Shown here one piece after another: positions 1 to 10,335 of a DNA stretch of 64,000 nucleotides. This stretch comes from Choristoneura fumiferana (lineage: Eukaryota > Arthropoda > Insecta > Lepidoptera > Tortricidae): positions 4,469,343 to 4,533,342 of the forward strand of contig NC_133499.1 of assembly GCF_025370935.1 (NCBI RefSeq), written 5' to 3'. A program made the translations under genes and the position numbers. A model generated the notes under the pieces. It saw only the letters and a program-made list of their open reading frames with translations, made no database searches and was not told the DNA's origin. Position 1 is the first letter of the stretch; the number at the start of each line of letters is the position of its first letter.

Positions 1-176
1 GTAGGCTTTGTTTTATAACAATTCCGAGCAATTATTGGATTGAAGGAAGAAAAAAAATTATGACCAACGTATTATGACATGACTCAACACTTACGCTAGC
101 CGATATGAATATGTTTTCGATATCTTATAATGCATATAAGATTTTTAACATGATCGCTACAGTCTCGTTTCATGTC

Positions 177-220
177 CACACACACATACGCAGACATACA
201 CACACACATGCACGCACACA

Positions 221-311
<91 letters not shown>

Positions 312-323
312 GCACACACACAC

Positions 324-362
<39 letters not shown>
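177..362. repeat. (CA)n microsatellite
   Basis: About 185 bases of nearly pure CA dinucleotide with a few interruptions (CG, GC, one extra A). It produces open frames of alternating His/Thr or Cys/Val in several frames and on both strands, none of which is a gene. Confidence 0.98.
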
Positions 363-579
363 TAAAGCTATGCATGTCATTGATTTGATTTGGTTCTTAG
401 GAAAGTGTAAACATAAAATTAAATGTATCTAATTAAATAAATAAAACATAATAATAATATTAATCAGTACAAATTGTAATTTACCTTTTACTACAGAAGG
501 TGCCTCTTAGCACAGGTATTTTATACTTGAAAAGAGGTGCCAACCATTGTAAAACATTGTACTTTTTGCAACCTTAATA

Positions 580-860
580 ATTTTTTTTTTTTTTTGATAT
601 GAACAAGTTGAATATTTCGCAAACAGATCACTGAATCGAAAAGTAGTCTTCACAACCCCCAATGATTTTAAAAGATCTATCCAACATACCATAGGGTTGG
701 ATGAGAAAAAATAATCACCCCCTCTTTACGCCGGGCACGGCACGGTTGCTACATATATCTGTTCAAAATTACAGCCTTCTAGCGCTGATAGTCTCTGAGC
801 AAAGCCGCGGACGGACAGAAAGACAGACATGGCGAAACTATAAGTTTTCCCTACCCTAAA
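580..860 (-). mobile_element. Family I element, partial
   Basis: The minus strand matches the 5' half of the full copy at 6729-7340. It shares the GACAGACATGGCGAAACTAT block with its GTCT/GTCC run, the line complementary to GAGCAAAGCCGCGGACGGAC, the hexamer context of GTTGAATATTTCGC, and a T-run where the copy breaks off. No coding capacity. Confidence 0.75.
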
Positions 861-880
861 AAACCGCGAGCAACCCAGAT

Positions 881-1365
881 ACTTTTTTATAAATTTAAGA
901 AAACTCCATCCTTACTATACCTACCACACAGAAAATTAACTTAACTATAGAATGCGCTATTAAGCTTGTATGTACAGTCAGCTCCGTTACACCACTAATA
1001 AGGGCGAGATTGAACCAAATTGCCGCAATTACGGTCGAGTGTATAGCCAGCTCTCCCATTATGCTATTACAAGCTTTTGGCCGTGACTCCGTCCGCATGT
1101 ATAGCTTTGGCAGTTGCATTAAAATCTTAGGATTTTTGATTTCCCATGACAAAGCTTACTTAGTATTTCTCTACGTTACTTTTGTAAAATTTGATTTGTT
1201 ACTAAAACCTAGCCAAGTCAAGCCATGAACTTGAATTATGTCCCAAGTGAAATAAATGCATTGAATGTCTGTTTACATTTAAAATTTAATTGGCCTATTA
1301 AGTAGGTAGCAGACATTTTTGTAGTATCAAGAAACAATAAATTGTTATAAAAGACTTATCGAAAT
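881..1365. other. Unassigned AT-rich DNA
   Basis: I see no convincing gene, splice-bounded exon or repeat family here. Confidence 0.5.
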
Positions 1366-1558
1366 ACTGGCTTTTGCCCACGGCTTCGCTCGTGTTGGAT
1401 TCGGTTATCCGCTATCCCTCTAGAACTAGCCTATGTCACTCTCTGGTTCATATACTATCTCTATGCCAAAAATCACGTCGATCCGTCGCTCCGTTTCGAC
1501 GTGAAAGACGGACAAACATACAAACACACACACTTTCGCATTTATAATATTAGTATGG
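1366..1558 (-). mobile_element. Family F (Helitron-like) element
   Basis: On the minus strand it begins near ACTAATATTATAAATGCGAA, runs through the GTTTG-rich block and the GACGGATCGACGTGAT motif, and ends close to a GC-rich hairpin. The 3' end is decayed (TGGGCAAAAGCCAGT instead of the usual CTAGT). The layout resembles non-autonomous Helitron-type repeats known in Lepidoptera. That class assignment is from family knowledge, not proven here. Confidence 0.7.
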
Positions 1559-1734
1559 ATGTGCAACACTTTGATTTATGCTACATTTTGTTTCAGTCTG
1601 TTACATTACCTGTACGGAGTGCCCTCCCTAAAAATATATACTTTTGTTAGTTAACAAGCAAACTTAACATAGTAGCGGCCTGCACATGACACCTATACCA
1701 CAGAATAAGAATAGCCTTTACGCTAAATTTCATC

Positions 1735-1831
1735 AATATACCTAACTCTTGTAGAGTTTGGAGTAAAATGCCTGTGACATACAGACGGACAGGAAAAAAT
1801 AATAAGGGCTCCTTGACTACGGAACCCTAAA
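1735..1831 (-). mobile_element. Short GTTCCGTA-hairpin remnant
   Basis: The minus strand starts TTTTAGGGTTCCGTAGTC and continues AAGGAGCCCTTATT, forming the 5' hairpin typical of the G/H/I group, then a CCGTCTGTATG stretch. It is a truncated copy of a related subfamily. Confidence 0.5.
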
Positions 1832-2320
1832 AAGGTACTATAGCTATGTCATTGTTTATTCGATCTGTCACCTACACTTTCAAACTCGACCTGTCTCGTA
1901 ATATTAGCAAAATAACTAATATAGTTTTGACATTATGTAATCTTAGATTTAGTTAGGTACTTATAAACTGCTGTTGTGTGCCCTTACAGGGCGTCATGGA
2001 CCGACTTATATTATTTACTAATGTGACATCTTATGGTAATGAACATGGCTTGACAATAAATAAATAAATAACCTAAAATAGATACCTGATTTGACCATTA
2101 CTAGTCCTTTACTAACAAGTTCCATCCCAAAGGGCTTTATATTTTAAATACCCTTGTGAGATATCCTTTGAACTGCTAACCTTATTAGGTATGTTACTGT
2201 AAAGGTGTGCGTCCACCAGAGCGATTTACGAATGTTATGATAGGACGAACGTTCGGAATAGTTTTCAACATGAAAAGACTCATAGAACCTTATCACGTAA
2301 ACATTAGGGGCCATCCATAT
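1832..2320. other. Unassigned DNA
   Basis: AT-rich, no recognised repeat and no plausible exon. Confidence 0.45.
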
Positions 2321-2465
2321 AGTAATCATCGTTGTCGTCTTAGCCGTAGTCCAATGTTGAACATACATAGGCCTCCCCCATAGAGCTACAGTTGCTTCGG
2401 TTGGCACGTTGGCATTGGCAGCGGCTTGCATCCACCGCGAAGCAACGGTAATAGTAACAGTTGGT
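2321..2465 (-). pseudogene. RTE-like LINE 3' end, C-terminal reverse transcriptase remnant
   Basis: On the minus strand a frame reads SRWMQAAA and then, after decay, WGRPMYVQHWT. These match the last ~40 residues of the RTE open reading frame seen in better form at 20395-20597 (GSRWMQAAADR). A decayed GAT-type tail follows (GACGACAACGATGATTACT). Only the final part of the element is present, as usual for 5'-truncated LINE insertions. Confidence 0.65.
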
Positions 2466-2532
2466 TTAAACGTTACACTATCGAACTGAAAGTTCAACAT
2501 TTGGAGTGGTCATATTCCGATTTTGACGACCA

Positions 2533-2887
2533 ATATTAAATATAATGACCCGGATAACTCACGTCTTAAATCGAGTTTAGCTCGACATGTTTCGGGCTAA
2601 TCCGTAGCCCTTCGGAGCAACGCGACTCAGCGGCTGCTGCCGCTCTGCTCGCGCGACTACCCGACGAAACTGAAACCGGCACACAACTACCCGCGTTTTC
2701 ATCATCATTATAACTGTCAAATGTAGGGTAGCACACAACACTAACAACATCGCTCTGTAAAGGTACGTTCACACACACCGACGCTGAGTCGCATTGCTCC
2801 GAAGGCGAAGGGCTACGGATTAGCCCGAAACATGTCGAGCTAAACTCGATTTAAGACGTGAGTTATCCGGGTCATTATATTTAATAT
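2533..2887. mobile_element. Family N inverted-repeat element
   Basis: Two arms of about 100 bp face each other: 2533-2632 and 2782-2887, separated by ~150 bp. The arms begin ATATTAAATATAATGACCC and carry GAGTTTAGCTCGACATGTTT and small stems (GGGCTACGGATTAGCCC). The same arm sequence recurs singly at 10958-11150 and 47905-47985, so this is a repeat family whose copy here is folded back. No coding potential. Confidence 0.8.
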
Positions 2888-2965
2888 GAGTGAGTCTCAC
2901 GGTAGTTTCATGTTCAAAATTGACGACCAATCTTGCAAATTTATAGTAAGTTCGTTTATTTTCGT

Positions 2966-3226
2966 GACGACCAGATGGCCTAGTGGTTAGAGAAACTGAC
3001 TACGAAGCTTGAGGTCCCGGGTTCGATTCCCGTGTCGGGGCAGATATTTGCATGAAAAATACGAATGTTTGTGCTCGGGTCTTGGGTGTTTAATATGTGT
3101 TTAATTATGTATCTATCTATATAATTATATTTATCCGTTGCTTAGTACTCATAACACAAGCTTTGCTAAGCTTACTTTGGGACTAGGTCAATTGGTGTGA
3201 ATTTCCCCGTAATATATATATATTAC
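2966..3226 (+). mobile_element. SINE family C (tRNA-derived)
   Basis: The head is tRNA-like: A-box region GGCCTAGTGGTTAGAG and B-box GGTTCGATTCCCG. The body continues GCAGATATTTGCATG and ends with CTAGGTCAATTGGTGTGAA and an AT repeat. Two further copies lie on the minus strand at 35965-36248 and 54747-55732. It would be transcribed by RNA polymerase III if active. Confidence 0.88.
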
Positions 3227-3345
3227 CGCTTTTATTTTTACCGATGGCCCTCACCTCTAGCAATTCCGGCCTATTGAAACAACATTGTAAAGGCGTAAGT
3301 ACATCAAAGAAAGTAGTTTAATATAATACAGTGCTTACGCAGTAA

Positions 3346-3435
3346 CATAACAATACCGTAAGAGTAACAAAAAAAAAATTGGAATTGAAATAAAAAAATA
3401 CAAAAAGATTCCAAAAAACCAATCTTAATTTGGTT
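3346..3435 (+). mobile_element. SINE family B 3' body fragment
   Basis: ACCGTAAGAGTAAC followed by GAATTGAAATAAAAAAATAC and TTCCAAAAAACCAATC matches the tail of the B copy at 38180-38375. The tRNA-like head is absent. Confidence 0.55.
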
Positions 3436-3585
3436 GCTTAATAACGACATCTCTTGTCCGGGTGAGCGGTTAGTTCCAATGGGGTGTTGAAAGTTTCTCG
3501 ATGAGGGCTACATCATAGATGTCGCTGCTTAAGTGACTAAGTAAGAAAACAAACAAGCTGAGATATGTGGTGCATACGAGAGATA

Positions 3586-3712
3586 CAGTGGTGGTGTAGT
3601 GGCATAGCACGTGGCACGGAATGCCGAGGATCTGGGTTCGATTCCCAGCACTGGTCCTATTTTTCTGGTTTTTCTATGCATCTATATTTCAGTTTGTATT
3701 TTCGATAGCGAA
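3586..3712 (+). mobile_element. SINE family B (tRNA-derived)
   Basis: Head GTGGTGGTGTAGTGGC (A-box region) and GGGTTCGATTCCCAGC (B-box), then a body with CTGGTTTTTCTATGCATC and CAGTTTGTATTTTCGA. Other copies are at 28126-27995 (minus) and 38180-38375. Confidence 0.85.
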
Positions 3713-3759
3713 TTTGAGTTCAAATATTCGAACAATCAGCAGTTTGTGATTTAATTTTT

Positions 3760-4302
3760 AGGGTTCCGTACCTCAAAAGGAAAAACGGAACCCTTATAGG
3801 ATCACCTTTTGTCCGTCTGTCTGTCTGTCTATCAAGACACTTTTTCTCGGGAACGCGTCGAGGTATCAAGCTGAAATTTATAACAAATACTGAGGTCTAC
3901 TGTCCCTTGGAGCCGTGAAAAAATTAAACTTTTAATCTAAGCCAACGCAACGCAATCAAAAGATGCAGCCGTTTATGCTGCAAATTTCCGCAAATTTTCG
4001 AAACTCGCAAGGGAATCAAAACCTACAGGGTACTTCCCGTGAACTCAGAATCTTGAAATTTGGTATGAAGGTAGCTATTATAATACAACCAACTAGAAAT
4101 GTTTGAAAAATCTTGATTATTTTTATGTCTGTCAATGAGCAATATAATCTGACCCCACACTGCGTACATTTTGCTTAAGAGTAGGGCTAAATCACTCGGA
4201 AAAAGCGAGAAATAACTTCAAGACACGATTCCCGTTTACTTACATACCTATAAATGTGTACGGAACCCTCGGTGCGCGAGTCCGACTCGCACTTGCCCGG
4301 TT
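3760..4302 (+). mobile_element. Family G element, full length
   Basis: It starts with a 5' hairpin (AGGGTTCCGT, then ACGGAACCCT), followed by TGTCCGTCTGTCTGTCTGTC. It ends with CGGTGCGCGAGTCCGACTCGCAC and TTGCCCGG, where the GCGAGTCCGACTCGC segment forms a second hairpin. About 540 bp, no ORF. The hairpin ends rather than terminal inverted repeats suggest a non-autonomous Helitron-like or unclassified element. Confidence 0.8.
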
Positions 4303-4599
4303 GTTCAAGCATTATATCCCTAGCCTTACAAAGTTACCTTATCATCATGTGTCATTTGGTTCATGTTAGGAACAAATGGAAATTAGGAATGGATATGTAG
4401 ATTAGATGATGACGATGTAAATACAGTCAGCTGCAGCGAATGTCTAGTAAATTCCATAAGGATGAAATATGAAACTAGCAATTATCTCCCCCCTTTCGAC
4501 CACCGGTTGCCTAATAGTTCCGCGGGAAAGTTTGTCGGGTATGCATGCAATCAATACGAAACGCCCAAACGCTGCCAGATCGTTATGCGTGTTGAAGTG

Positions 4600-6105
4600 G
4601 AGCGAGGGGGTAATGCGGAGCGGAGTTGCGGACTGTGTCTGTCTATAGGCGCGGAGCTAGATAGCGGAGCGGAGCGAGGGGGTAATGCGGAGCGGAGTTG
4701 CGGACTGTGTCTGTCTATAGGCGCGGAGCTAGATAGCGGAGCGGAGCGAGGGGGTAATGCGGAGCGGAGTTGCGGACTGTGTCTGTCTATAGGCGCGGAG
4801 ATAGATAGCGGAGCGGAGCGAGGGGGTAATGCGGAGCGGAGTTGCGGACTGTGTCTGTCTATAGGCGCGGAGCTAGATAGCGGAGCGGAGCGAGGGGGTA
4901 ATGCGGAGCGGAGTTGCGGACTGTGTCTGTCTATAGGCGCGGAGCTAGATAGCGGAGCGGAGCGAGGGGGTAATGCGGAGCGGAGTTGCGGACTGTGTCT
5001 GTCTATAGGCGCGGAGATAGATAGCGGAGCGGAGCGAGGGGGTAATGCGGAGCGGAGTTGCGGACTGTGTCTGTCTATAGGCGCGGAGCTAGATAGCGGA
5101 GCGGAGCGAGGGGGTAATGCGGAGCGGAGTTGCGGACTGTGTCTGTCTATAGGCGCGGAGCTAGATAGCGGAGCGGAGCGAGGGGTAATGCGGAGCGGAG
5201 TTGCGGACTGTGTCTGTCTATAGGCGCGGAGATAGATAGCGGAGCGGAGCGAGGGGGTAATGCGGAGCGGAGTTGCGGACTGTGTCTGTCTATAGGCGCG
5301 GAGCTAGATAGCGGAGCGGAGCGAGGGGGTAATGCGGAGCGGAGTTGCGGACTGTGTCTGTCTATAGGCGCGGAGCTAGATAGCGGAGCGGAGCGAGGGG
5401 GTAATGCGGAGCGGAGTTGCGGACTGTGTCTGTCTATAGGCGCGGAGCTAGATAGCGGAGCGGAGCGAGGGGGTAATGCGGAGCGGAGTTGCGGACTGTG
5501 TCTGTCTATAGGCGCGGAGCTAGATAGCGGAGCGGAGCGAGGGGGTAATGCGGAGCGGAGTTGCGGACTGTGTCTGTCTATAGGCGCGGAGCTAGATAGC
5601 GGAGCGGAGCGAGGGGGTAATGCGGAGCGGAGTTGCGGACTGTGTCTGTCTATAGGCGCGGAGATAGATAGCGGAGCGGAGCGAGGGGGTAATGCGGAGC
5701 GGAGTTGCGGACTGTGTCTGTCTATAGGCGCGGAGCTAGATAGCGGAGCGGAGCGAGGGGGTAATGCGGAGCGGAGTTGCGGACTGTGTCTGTCTATAGG
5801 CGCGGAGATAGCGGAGCGGAGCGAGGGGGTAATGCGGAGCGGAGTTGCGGACTGTGTCTGTCTATAGGCGCGGAGCTAGATAGCGGAGCGGAGCGAGGGG
5901 GTAATGCGGAGCGGAGTTGCGGACTGTGTCTGTCTATAGACTAGCTAGATAGCGGAGCGGAGCGAGGGGTAATGCGGAGCGGAGTTGCGGACTGTGTCTG
6001 TCTATAGGCGCGGAGCTAGATAGCGGAGCGGAGCGAGGGGGTAATGCGGAGCGGAGTTGCGGACTGTGTCTGTCTATAGGCGCGGAGCGGAGTAGCGGAC
6101 GGTGA
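4600..6105. repeat. 72-bp tandem satellite array with 216-bp higher-order period
   Basis: About 20.5 copies of a GC-rich 72-bp unit that begins GAGCGAGGGGGTAATGCGG and contains GTTGCGGACTGTGTCTGTCT. Units differ at one site (GAGCTAGAT = L, GAGATAGAT = I). The first nine run L-L-I three times, a 3-unit period, and the order then becomes irregular. The unit at ~5176 lacks one G, one near 5800 lacks six bases, and one near 5940 carries a different junction. Because 72 is 24 codons, a 253-codon frame (4462-5223) runs through the first units and closes after the one-base deletion. A degenerate tail continues to about 6275. Confidence 0.97.
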
Positions 6106-6354
6106 CTATACCAGGCGCGGAGCTAGATAGCGGAGAAGAGCAAAAAAGTAATGCGGAGCGGAATTGTGGAGGCGCGGAGTTAGCTAGCCCAGTGGAGCGA
6201 AAAAGCAATGCGGAGCGGTGCTGCAGAGGCGCGGAGCGGAGCTGATCGCGAATGTAATGCGGGGAATTGCGGAGAAACATCTCCATTCGTGGAGCTTCTT
6301 CACTTGTGCTCGTTTCTCCGTCCCGCTTTCTAGCTCCTCTCGCTCGCTCCGCTT

Positions 6355-6600
6355 ATTTTTAACCCCCGATACAAAAAGACGGGTGTTATTTAGTTAGTTT
6401 GACCGCTATGTGTGCCTGTCTGCGGCACCGTAGTTCTTAAACGGGTTAACCGATTTGGATGCAGTTTTTTATTTGAAATCTGGTTTTCTAGCGATGGTTC
6501 TTAGACATATTTCATCAAAATCAAAATTCAAAAGAAAAGATATTGAACTTTGAAGTGACAAAGTCAGGGTTTTCCAACTTTTTGTTGATTAGGTTATTAG
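6355..6600 (+). mobile_element. Family A element
   Basis: Starts TTTTTAACCCCCGATAC and runs through GTTTGACCGCTATGTGTG, GCACCGTAGTTCTTAAACGG, CTAGCGATGGTTCTTAGACA, GATATTGAACTTTGAAGTGA and TTTTTGTTGATTAGGTTA. About 245 bp, no coding content. Confidence 0.88.
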
Positions 6601-6673
6601 CTATATCGGGGGTTTTTCTAAGAATTTTGTCTTCACGCTACTAACCCTAAAAACTTGTTTCAATATTTCGATA

Positions 6674-7412
6674 TACTACGAAGTGCAAAATACAAACTTC
6701 GTATCTTGCTGTCCCGCTGACGCTTATTAGGGTTCCGTAGCCAAAATGGCAAAAACGGAACCCTTATAGTTTCGCCATGTCTGTTTGTCTGTCTGTCTGT
6801 CCGTCCGGCTGCGGCTTTGCTCAGGGACTATCAATGCTAGAAATCTATAATTTTGCACGGATATATATGTAAACTATGCCGACAAAATGGTACAATAAAA
6901 AAAAACAAAAAAACTTTTTTAGGGTACCTCCCATAGACGTAAAGTGGGGGTGTTTTTTTTGTTCTCATCCAACCCTATTGTGTGGGGTATCGTTGGATTG
7001 GTCTTTTAAACCCATTATGGGTTTGCTAAGACGATTTTTCGATTCAGTGATTTGTTTGCGAAATATTCAACTTTAAAGTGCAAATTTTCATTAAAATCGA
7101 GCGTCCCCCCACCCTTTGAAAAAATTTGAAAAAATTCAGGATGGTAGTAAGTATATCAAACTTTCAAGTAAAACTATAACGGCTAAGTTTGCTTGAGAAT
7201 TATTAGTAGTTTATGAGTAAATAGCAGCCTAAGGTATAAAATATATCTAAACTTGGAAGATTCCGTATAAAATACGAAATCCTTAGAAAAATGGCTACGG
7301 AACCCTATTTTGGGCGTGTCCGACACGCTCTTGGCCGGTTTTATTATTTAATACGAGAGTGAGAGGGACGGTACGATACGAACTTCGATTTTCGAATTTC
7401 GTAGCAGCCCCC
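6674..7412. mobile_element. Family P palindromic MITE split by a family I insertion
   Basis: The left half (6674-6728) reads CTACGAAGTGCAAAATAC to CCGCTGACGCTTATT. The right half (7341-7412) resumes TTATTATTTAATACGAGAG and ends TTTCGTAGCAGCCC. Intact copies at 42250-42385 and 37135-37268 show that the two halves were once contiguous. Confidence 0.8.
6729..7340 (+). mobile_element. Family I element, full length
   Basis: 612 bp inserted into a P element. It begins with the hairpin AGGGTTCCGTAGCC/ACGGAACCCT, then ATGTCTGTTTGTCTGTCTG and GTCCGTCCG. It ends CTACGGAACCCTATTTTGGG, CGTGTCCGACACG (hairpin) and CTCTTGGCCGGTT. A short TTATT flanks both sides. The interrupted host proves that this is a mobile unit and fixes its boundaries. 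No ORF. Confidence 0.85.
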
Positions 7413-7800
7413 TTGGCCAAATCCTTTATGGCGACGATGGCCGTCTGAAACCATAAATCCAGCCGTTAACAATATAAGCCATAAACGTTTTATACGCCAT
7501 TTCATCCACGCACATGCGTCCTATCTATTACGACGGATAAACCTATGGTGATATAGGTAGTGCCACGAGAGTTGAAGTGAATGACACACAACTACACGAA
7601 GAATTGATTGCACAAAAGAAGAATGAATAAAATGAATGAGTGAATGTCAAAGTCACACGTTACATGACATGTGCTTGTGTGCGTGACTTCAATAATTGAA
7701 TTCAAGAATTTATTATTCTGGTGGCTCTACCTACGTGTATACACGCTGTATATTAATTTACGCTGTATGTTACAAATTTGTTATTTTTTTTAATAAGTAC

Positions 7801-8075
7801 ACTTTTTTGTGTTGACTGTACTTGCATTGTCATCCATCGGACTTACATATGTATACCAAACAAGTCAATCCGAGTACAGTCACCATCATTAATATCTGCC
7901 ACAGCGGAGCGTGCAAAAATATCTGACACGTCCTTCCGGCCCTAGAAATAGAGCCGTATCAGATATTTATGCACGCTTGTGACAGATATTGGTGCTGGTG
8001 ACTGTACCATTTGATTTGACCACACTTGATTTGATTTGACAACTAAACAGGGCAAGTAAAAGAAAAGCTTGTTAA
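7801..8075 (+). mobile_element. Family M element split by a MITE
   Basis: The left part has GTTGACTGTACTTGCATTGT and the right part ends with AGAAAAGCTTGTT, the family's usual end (AAAGCTTGT). A 132-bp MITE sits in the middle. Confidence 0.6.
7875..8006. mobile_element. Tc1/mariner-type MITE with TACAGTCACC ends
   Basis: Near-palindromic element: TACAGTCACC at the left, GGTGACTGTA at the right. The arms share TATCTG-CACAGC and GCGTGCAAAAATATCTGA(C/T)ACG. Flanking TA fits Tc1/mariner-type integration. A second, end-truncated copy is at 20871-21003. Confidence 0.78.
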
Positions 8076-8083
8076 AACAATTC

Positions 8084-8783
8084 TTATGTGGGTACAACAG
8101 CTGATCATTGTAATATATTATGTTGATATGTAAAATAACAATCATTGAAGTCTGTGTCAAATGCGTTTAATGTATGTATTGTTTAAGAGTAACCCTAGTT
8201 TTAACCCTGGTTTTATTGAAAGCAGACCCTAAAACGTGCCGTCGCACTTGAACACCGTTTAAAAGTAAAACCCGACCACAAACCCTTACGGTAACCGAAA
8301 ACCGCGTGACCTCGTGACCTTTTCTTTTTAAAGCGGTGTAAGCAGAAAAAAATCGCGCCGCTAAAGTCAAGTGGGTAGGGCGGGGAGACGTCCGTTGGCT
8401 TGTCGATACTTGCTGTCCTGCTGGTATTATCAGTATTAAGAATATCCGTCATTGGTTGTTGACTTCGCAGACAAAGAATTGAGATCAAAGGTTGTGTGTA
8501 GAAAATCCTGAAATAAATTTACAAGAACATGCAACATTGCAGGTAAAATGAGTTAAGCTATAGAAAAAATTCTTATTTTTTGATTCAACTATAATGTTAG
8601 CTACTTAATCCTCAATATAAATTGCTCAATTTAAACAGATATTTTTTACACAATGCATTTATTTCACTTGAGATGTAATTCAATTTTAAGATTTGACTTG
8701 GCTACTTTTTACCAACAAAACAAATTTTAGAAAAGTAACAGACAAATAAAATATGGTCTTTACATAAAATTTAGCAAACTCGA
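8084..8783. other. Unassigned DNA
   Basis: No recognised repeat. The minus-strand open frames here lack splice or family support. Confidence 0.45.
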
Positions 8784-8871
8784 ATCGGTTCGTCTATTTT
8801 AGAGATATTGAAATTGTAATAATAATGTCGGGGATTTTTAACTTTTCTAAGTTGGTTAGATTATTAACAGT
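8784..8871 (+). mobile_element. Family A 3' fragment
   Basis: AATCGGTTCG, GAGATATTGAAATTG, AATGTCGGGGATTTTTAACT and AGTTGGTTAGATTA match the last third of family A. Confidence 0.65.
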
Positions 8872-9045
8872 TTTACAAGCTTTTGTTTTACTTGCCCTAT
8901 TTATTGTCGCTGTGTTTTTTTTGCGTAAAATCTTGCAAGTTAATTTTGACTCGCTTTCAGTGTTCAGATTGATTTGAAATTTGGTACACATTATGTAAGT
9001 TGAATGTCAATACATGTACAGTTGACAAAAAGTGCAGTCAGCTAA
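8872..9045 (-). mobile_element. Family M element, decayed
   Basis: The minus strand has the M signatures around TGAAATTTGGTACAC (reverse of the GTATACCAAATTTCA type), AATCTTGCAAGTTAA and the ACAAGCTTTT end. Confidence 0.6.
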
Positions 9046-9397
9046 ATAACTTGTGTACAAAATGTTTTTTTAACAGAAATCTATCGATATCCTTTTTATC
9101 GACACCTCACCAACCCTAGCCGTTCACCTGTATAATTCCGAGGGCCCCCGAGTGCACTCGAGCCCTTTGCTTCGTGTCTTTCTGCCGCGACACACTGCGG
9201 AAGGGTAAACGCCACTCGATGTGAACTGGATCCTCGGGGTCAAGGAACTATACTATAGTTTAACGTAGAACGGACTGCGGTTATAACACGGTTTAATTTA
9301 GCTTGAACTTTCACTCGACTCGGCCGGCTCGGCTCGGCCGAAGGAGGGTTATGTTTTTACCCGACTAACCGAAGGATGGTTATGTGAGGGGAGAGTG
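9046..9397. other. Unassigned, locally GC-rich DNA
   Basis: Includes a GC-rich patch around 9140-9330 (GGGCCCCCGAGTGCACTCG; ACTCGGCCGGCTCGGCTCGG) and, near 9340-9395, short AAGGAGGGTTATG motifs related to family Q. No exon seen. Confidence 0.45.
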
Positions 9398-9712
9398 TTT
9401 TTTTAACCCCCCCGACGCAAAAATAGGGGTGTTATAAGTTTAACCGCTATGTGTGTCTGTATGTTTGTCTGTCTGTGGCACCGTAGCTCTTAAACTGGTG
9501 TACCGATTTGAATGCGTTTTTTTTTATTTGAATTCAGGTTTACTAGCGATGGTTCTTTCTTTGCGATGGTCTTTGACTTTGTCACTTCAAAGTTCAATAT
9601 CTCTAATCTTTCTTTCTTTCTTTTTTGAGATATTGAACTTTGAAGTGACAAAGTCAAAGACCATCGCAAGGAAAGAACCATCGCCAGAAAACCTGAATTC
9701 AAATAAATATAT
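9398..9712. mobile_element. Family A element rearranged into a long hairpin
   Basis: The 5' half is normal family A (+). From 9527 the sequence runs to GTTCAATATCTC (9603), then turns around through a 23-bp T/C-rich loop and returns as the reverse complement (9627-9703). Arms are 77 bp each with three mismatches by eye. Such a stem could give a long dsRNA if transcribed. Confidence 0.85.
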
Positions 9713-10335
9713 ATCGTCACTACTTTGAAAAAATCTCGTATCTAAAATCAATATGTCAACAAAATTGAACCTTGATGTAACCTTTATTTATTATGATTGA
9801 TTTGACTGATTTTTAGTTTTATATAATTTAAAAATTATTAAAACATATATATGTAGAAACTTCTTTGTTTTAGCGGGTTTAAACTTGATTGCTATTTGCC
9901 TTGGTCTTAGACGAAGATTTTATTTTATGCACTAGACTAGAGCATAACAAGTCATTTTATGTCGCCTAGATCTAGCATAAATACGAACTATACGAGCATG
10001 AGAAGTGAAAAATATATTTTAACTCACTATTAAATAATTTGCTATGGCCGACGCGTTTCGCACTTAAACACGAGGCATCGTCAGAATCTTAACAATAGTC
10101 TTAAAAACTAACCCAAAACTGCATTTTTAACAACAGAAGTAACACCAGGCGCAGTTATTGCCCCGGCTGCGGGTTATTACGGTTTTTATAGATATAGCTG
10201 CTTTTACGATAGCAGATTCGAGGCGGAACTCATATCGGCCTTATGCGTGTGTGTGCTAGTCATCTGAATCGCATAAACTGTCCGTATCGCAACACAAGTA
10301 AAGAAGTTTTTGTAGAAAAAATATTTTTTAATATT
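9713..10335. other. Unassigned DNA
   Basis: AT-rich. A short GCATGAGAAGTGAAAA motif recurs near 30700. No gene. Confidence 0.45.

Noticed and set aside
96..432. Several 60-94-codon His/Thr or Cys/Val frames
   Set aside because: They are translations of the CA microsatellite.
2966..3040. Possible tRNA gene
   Set aside because: A- and B-box are present but the acceptor stem and anticodon arm do not fold as a tRNA, and three copies with a SINE body exist.
4462..5223. 253-codon ATG frame through the satellite
   Set aside because: The frame is a by-product of a 72-bp (24-codon) repeat, breaks at a one-base deletion in the ninth unit, and has no domain or splice context.
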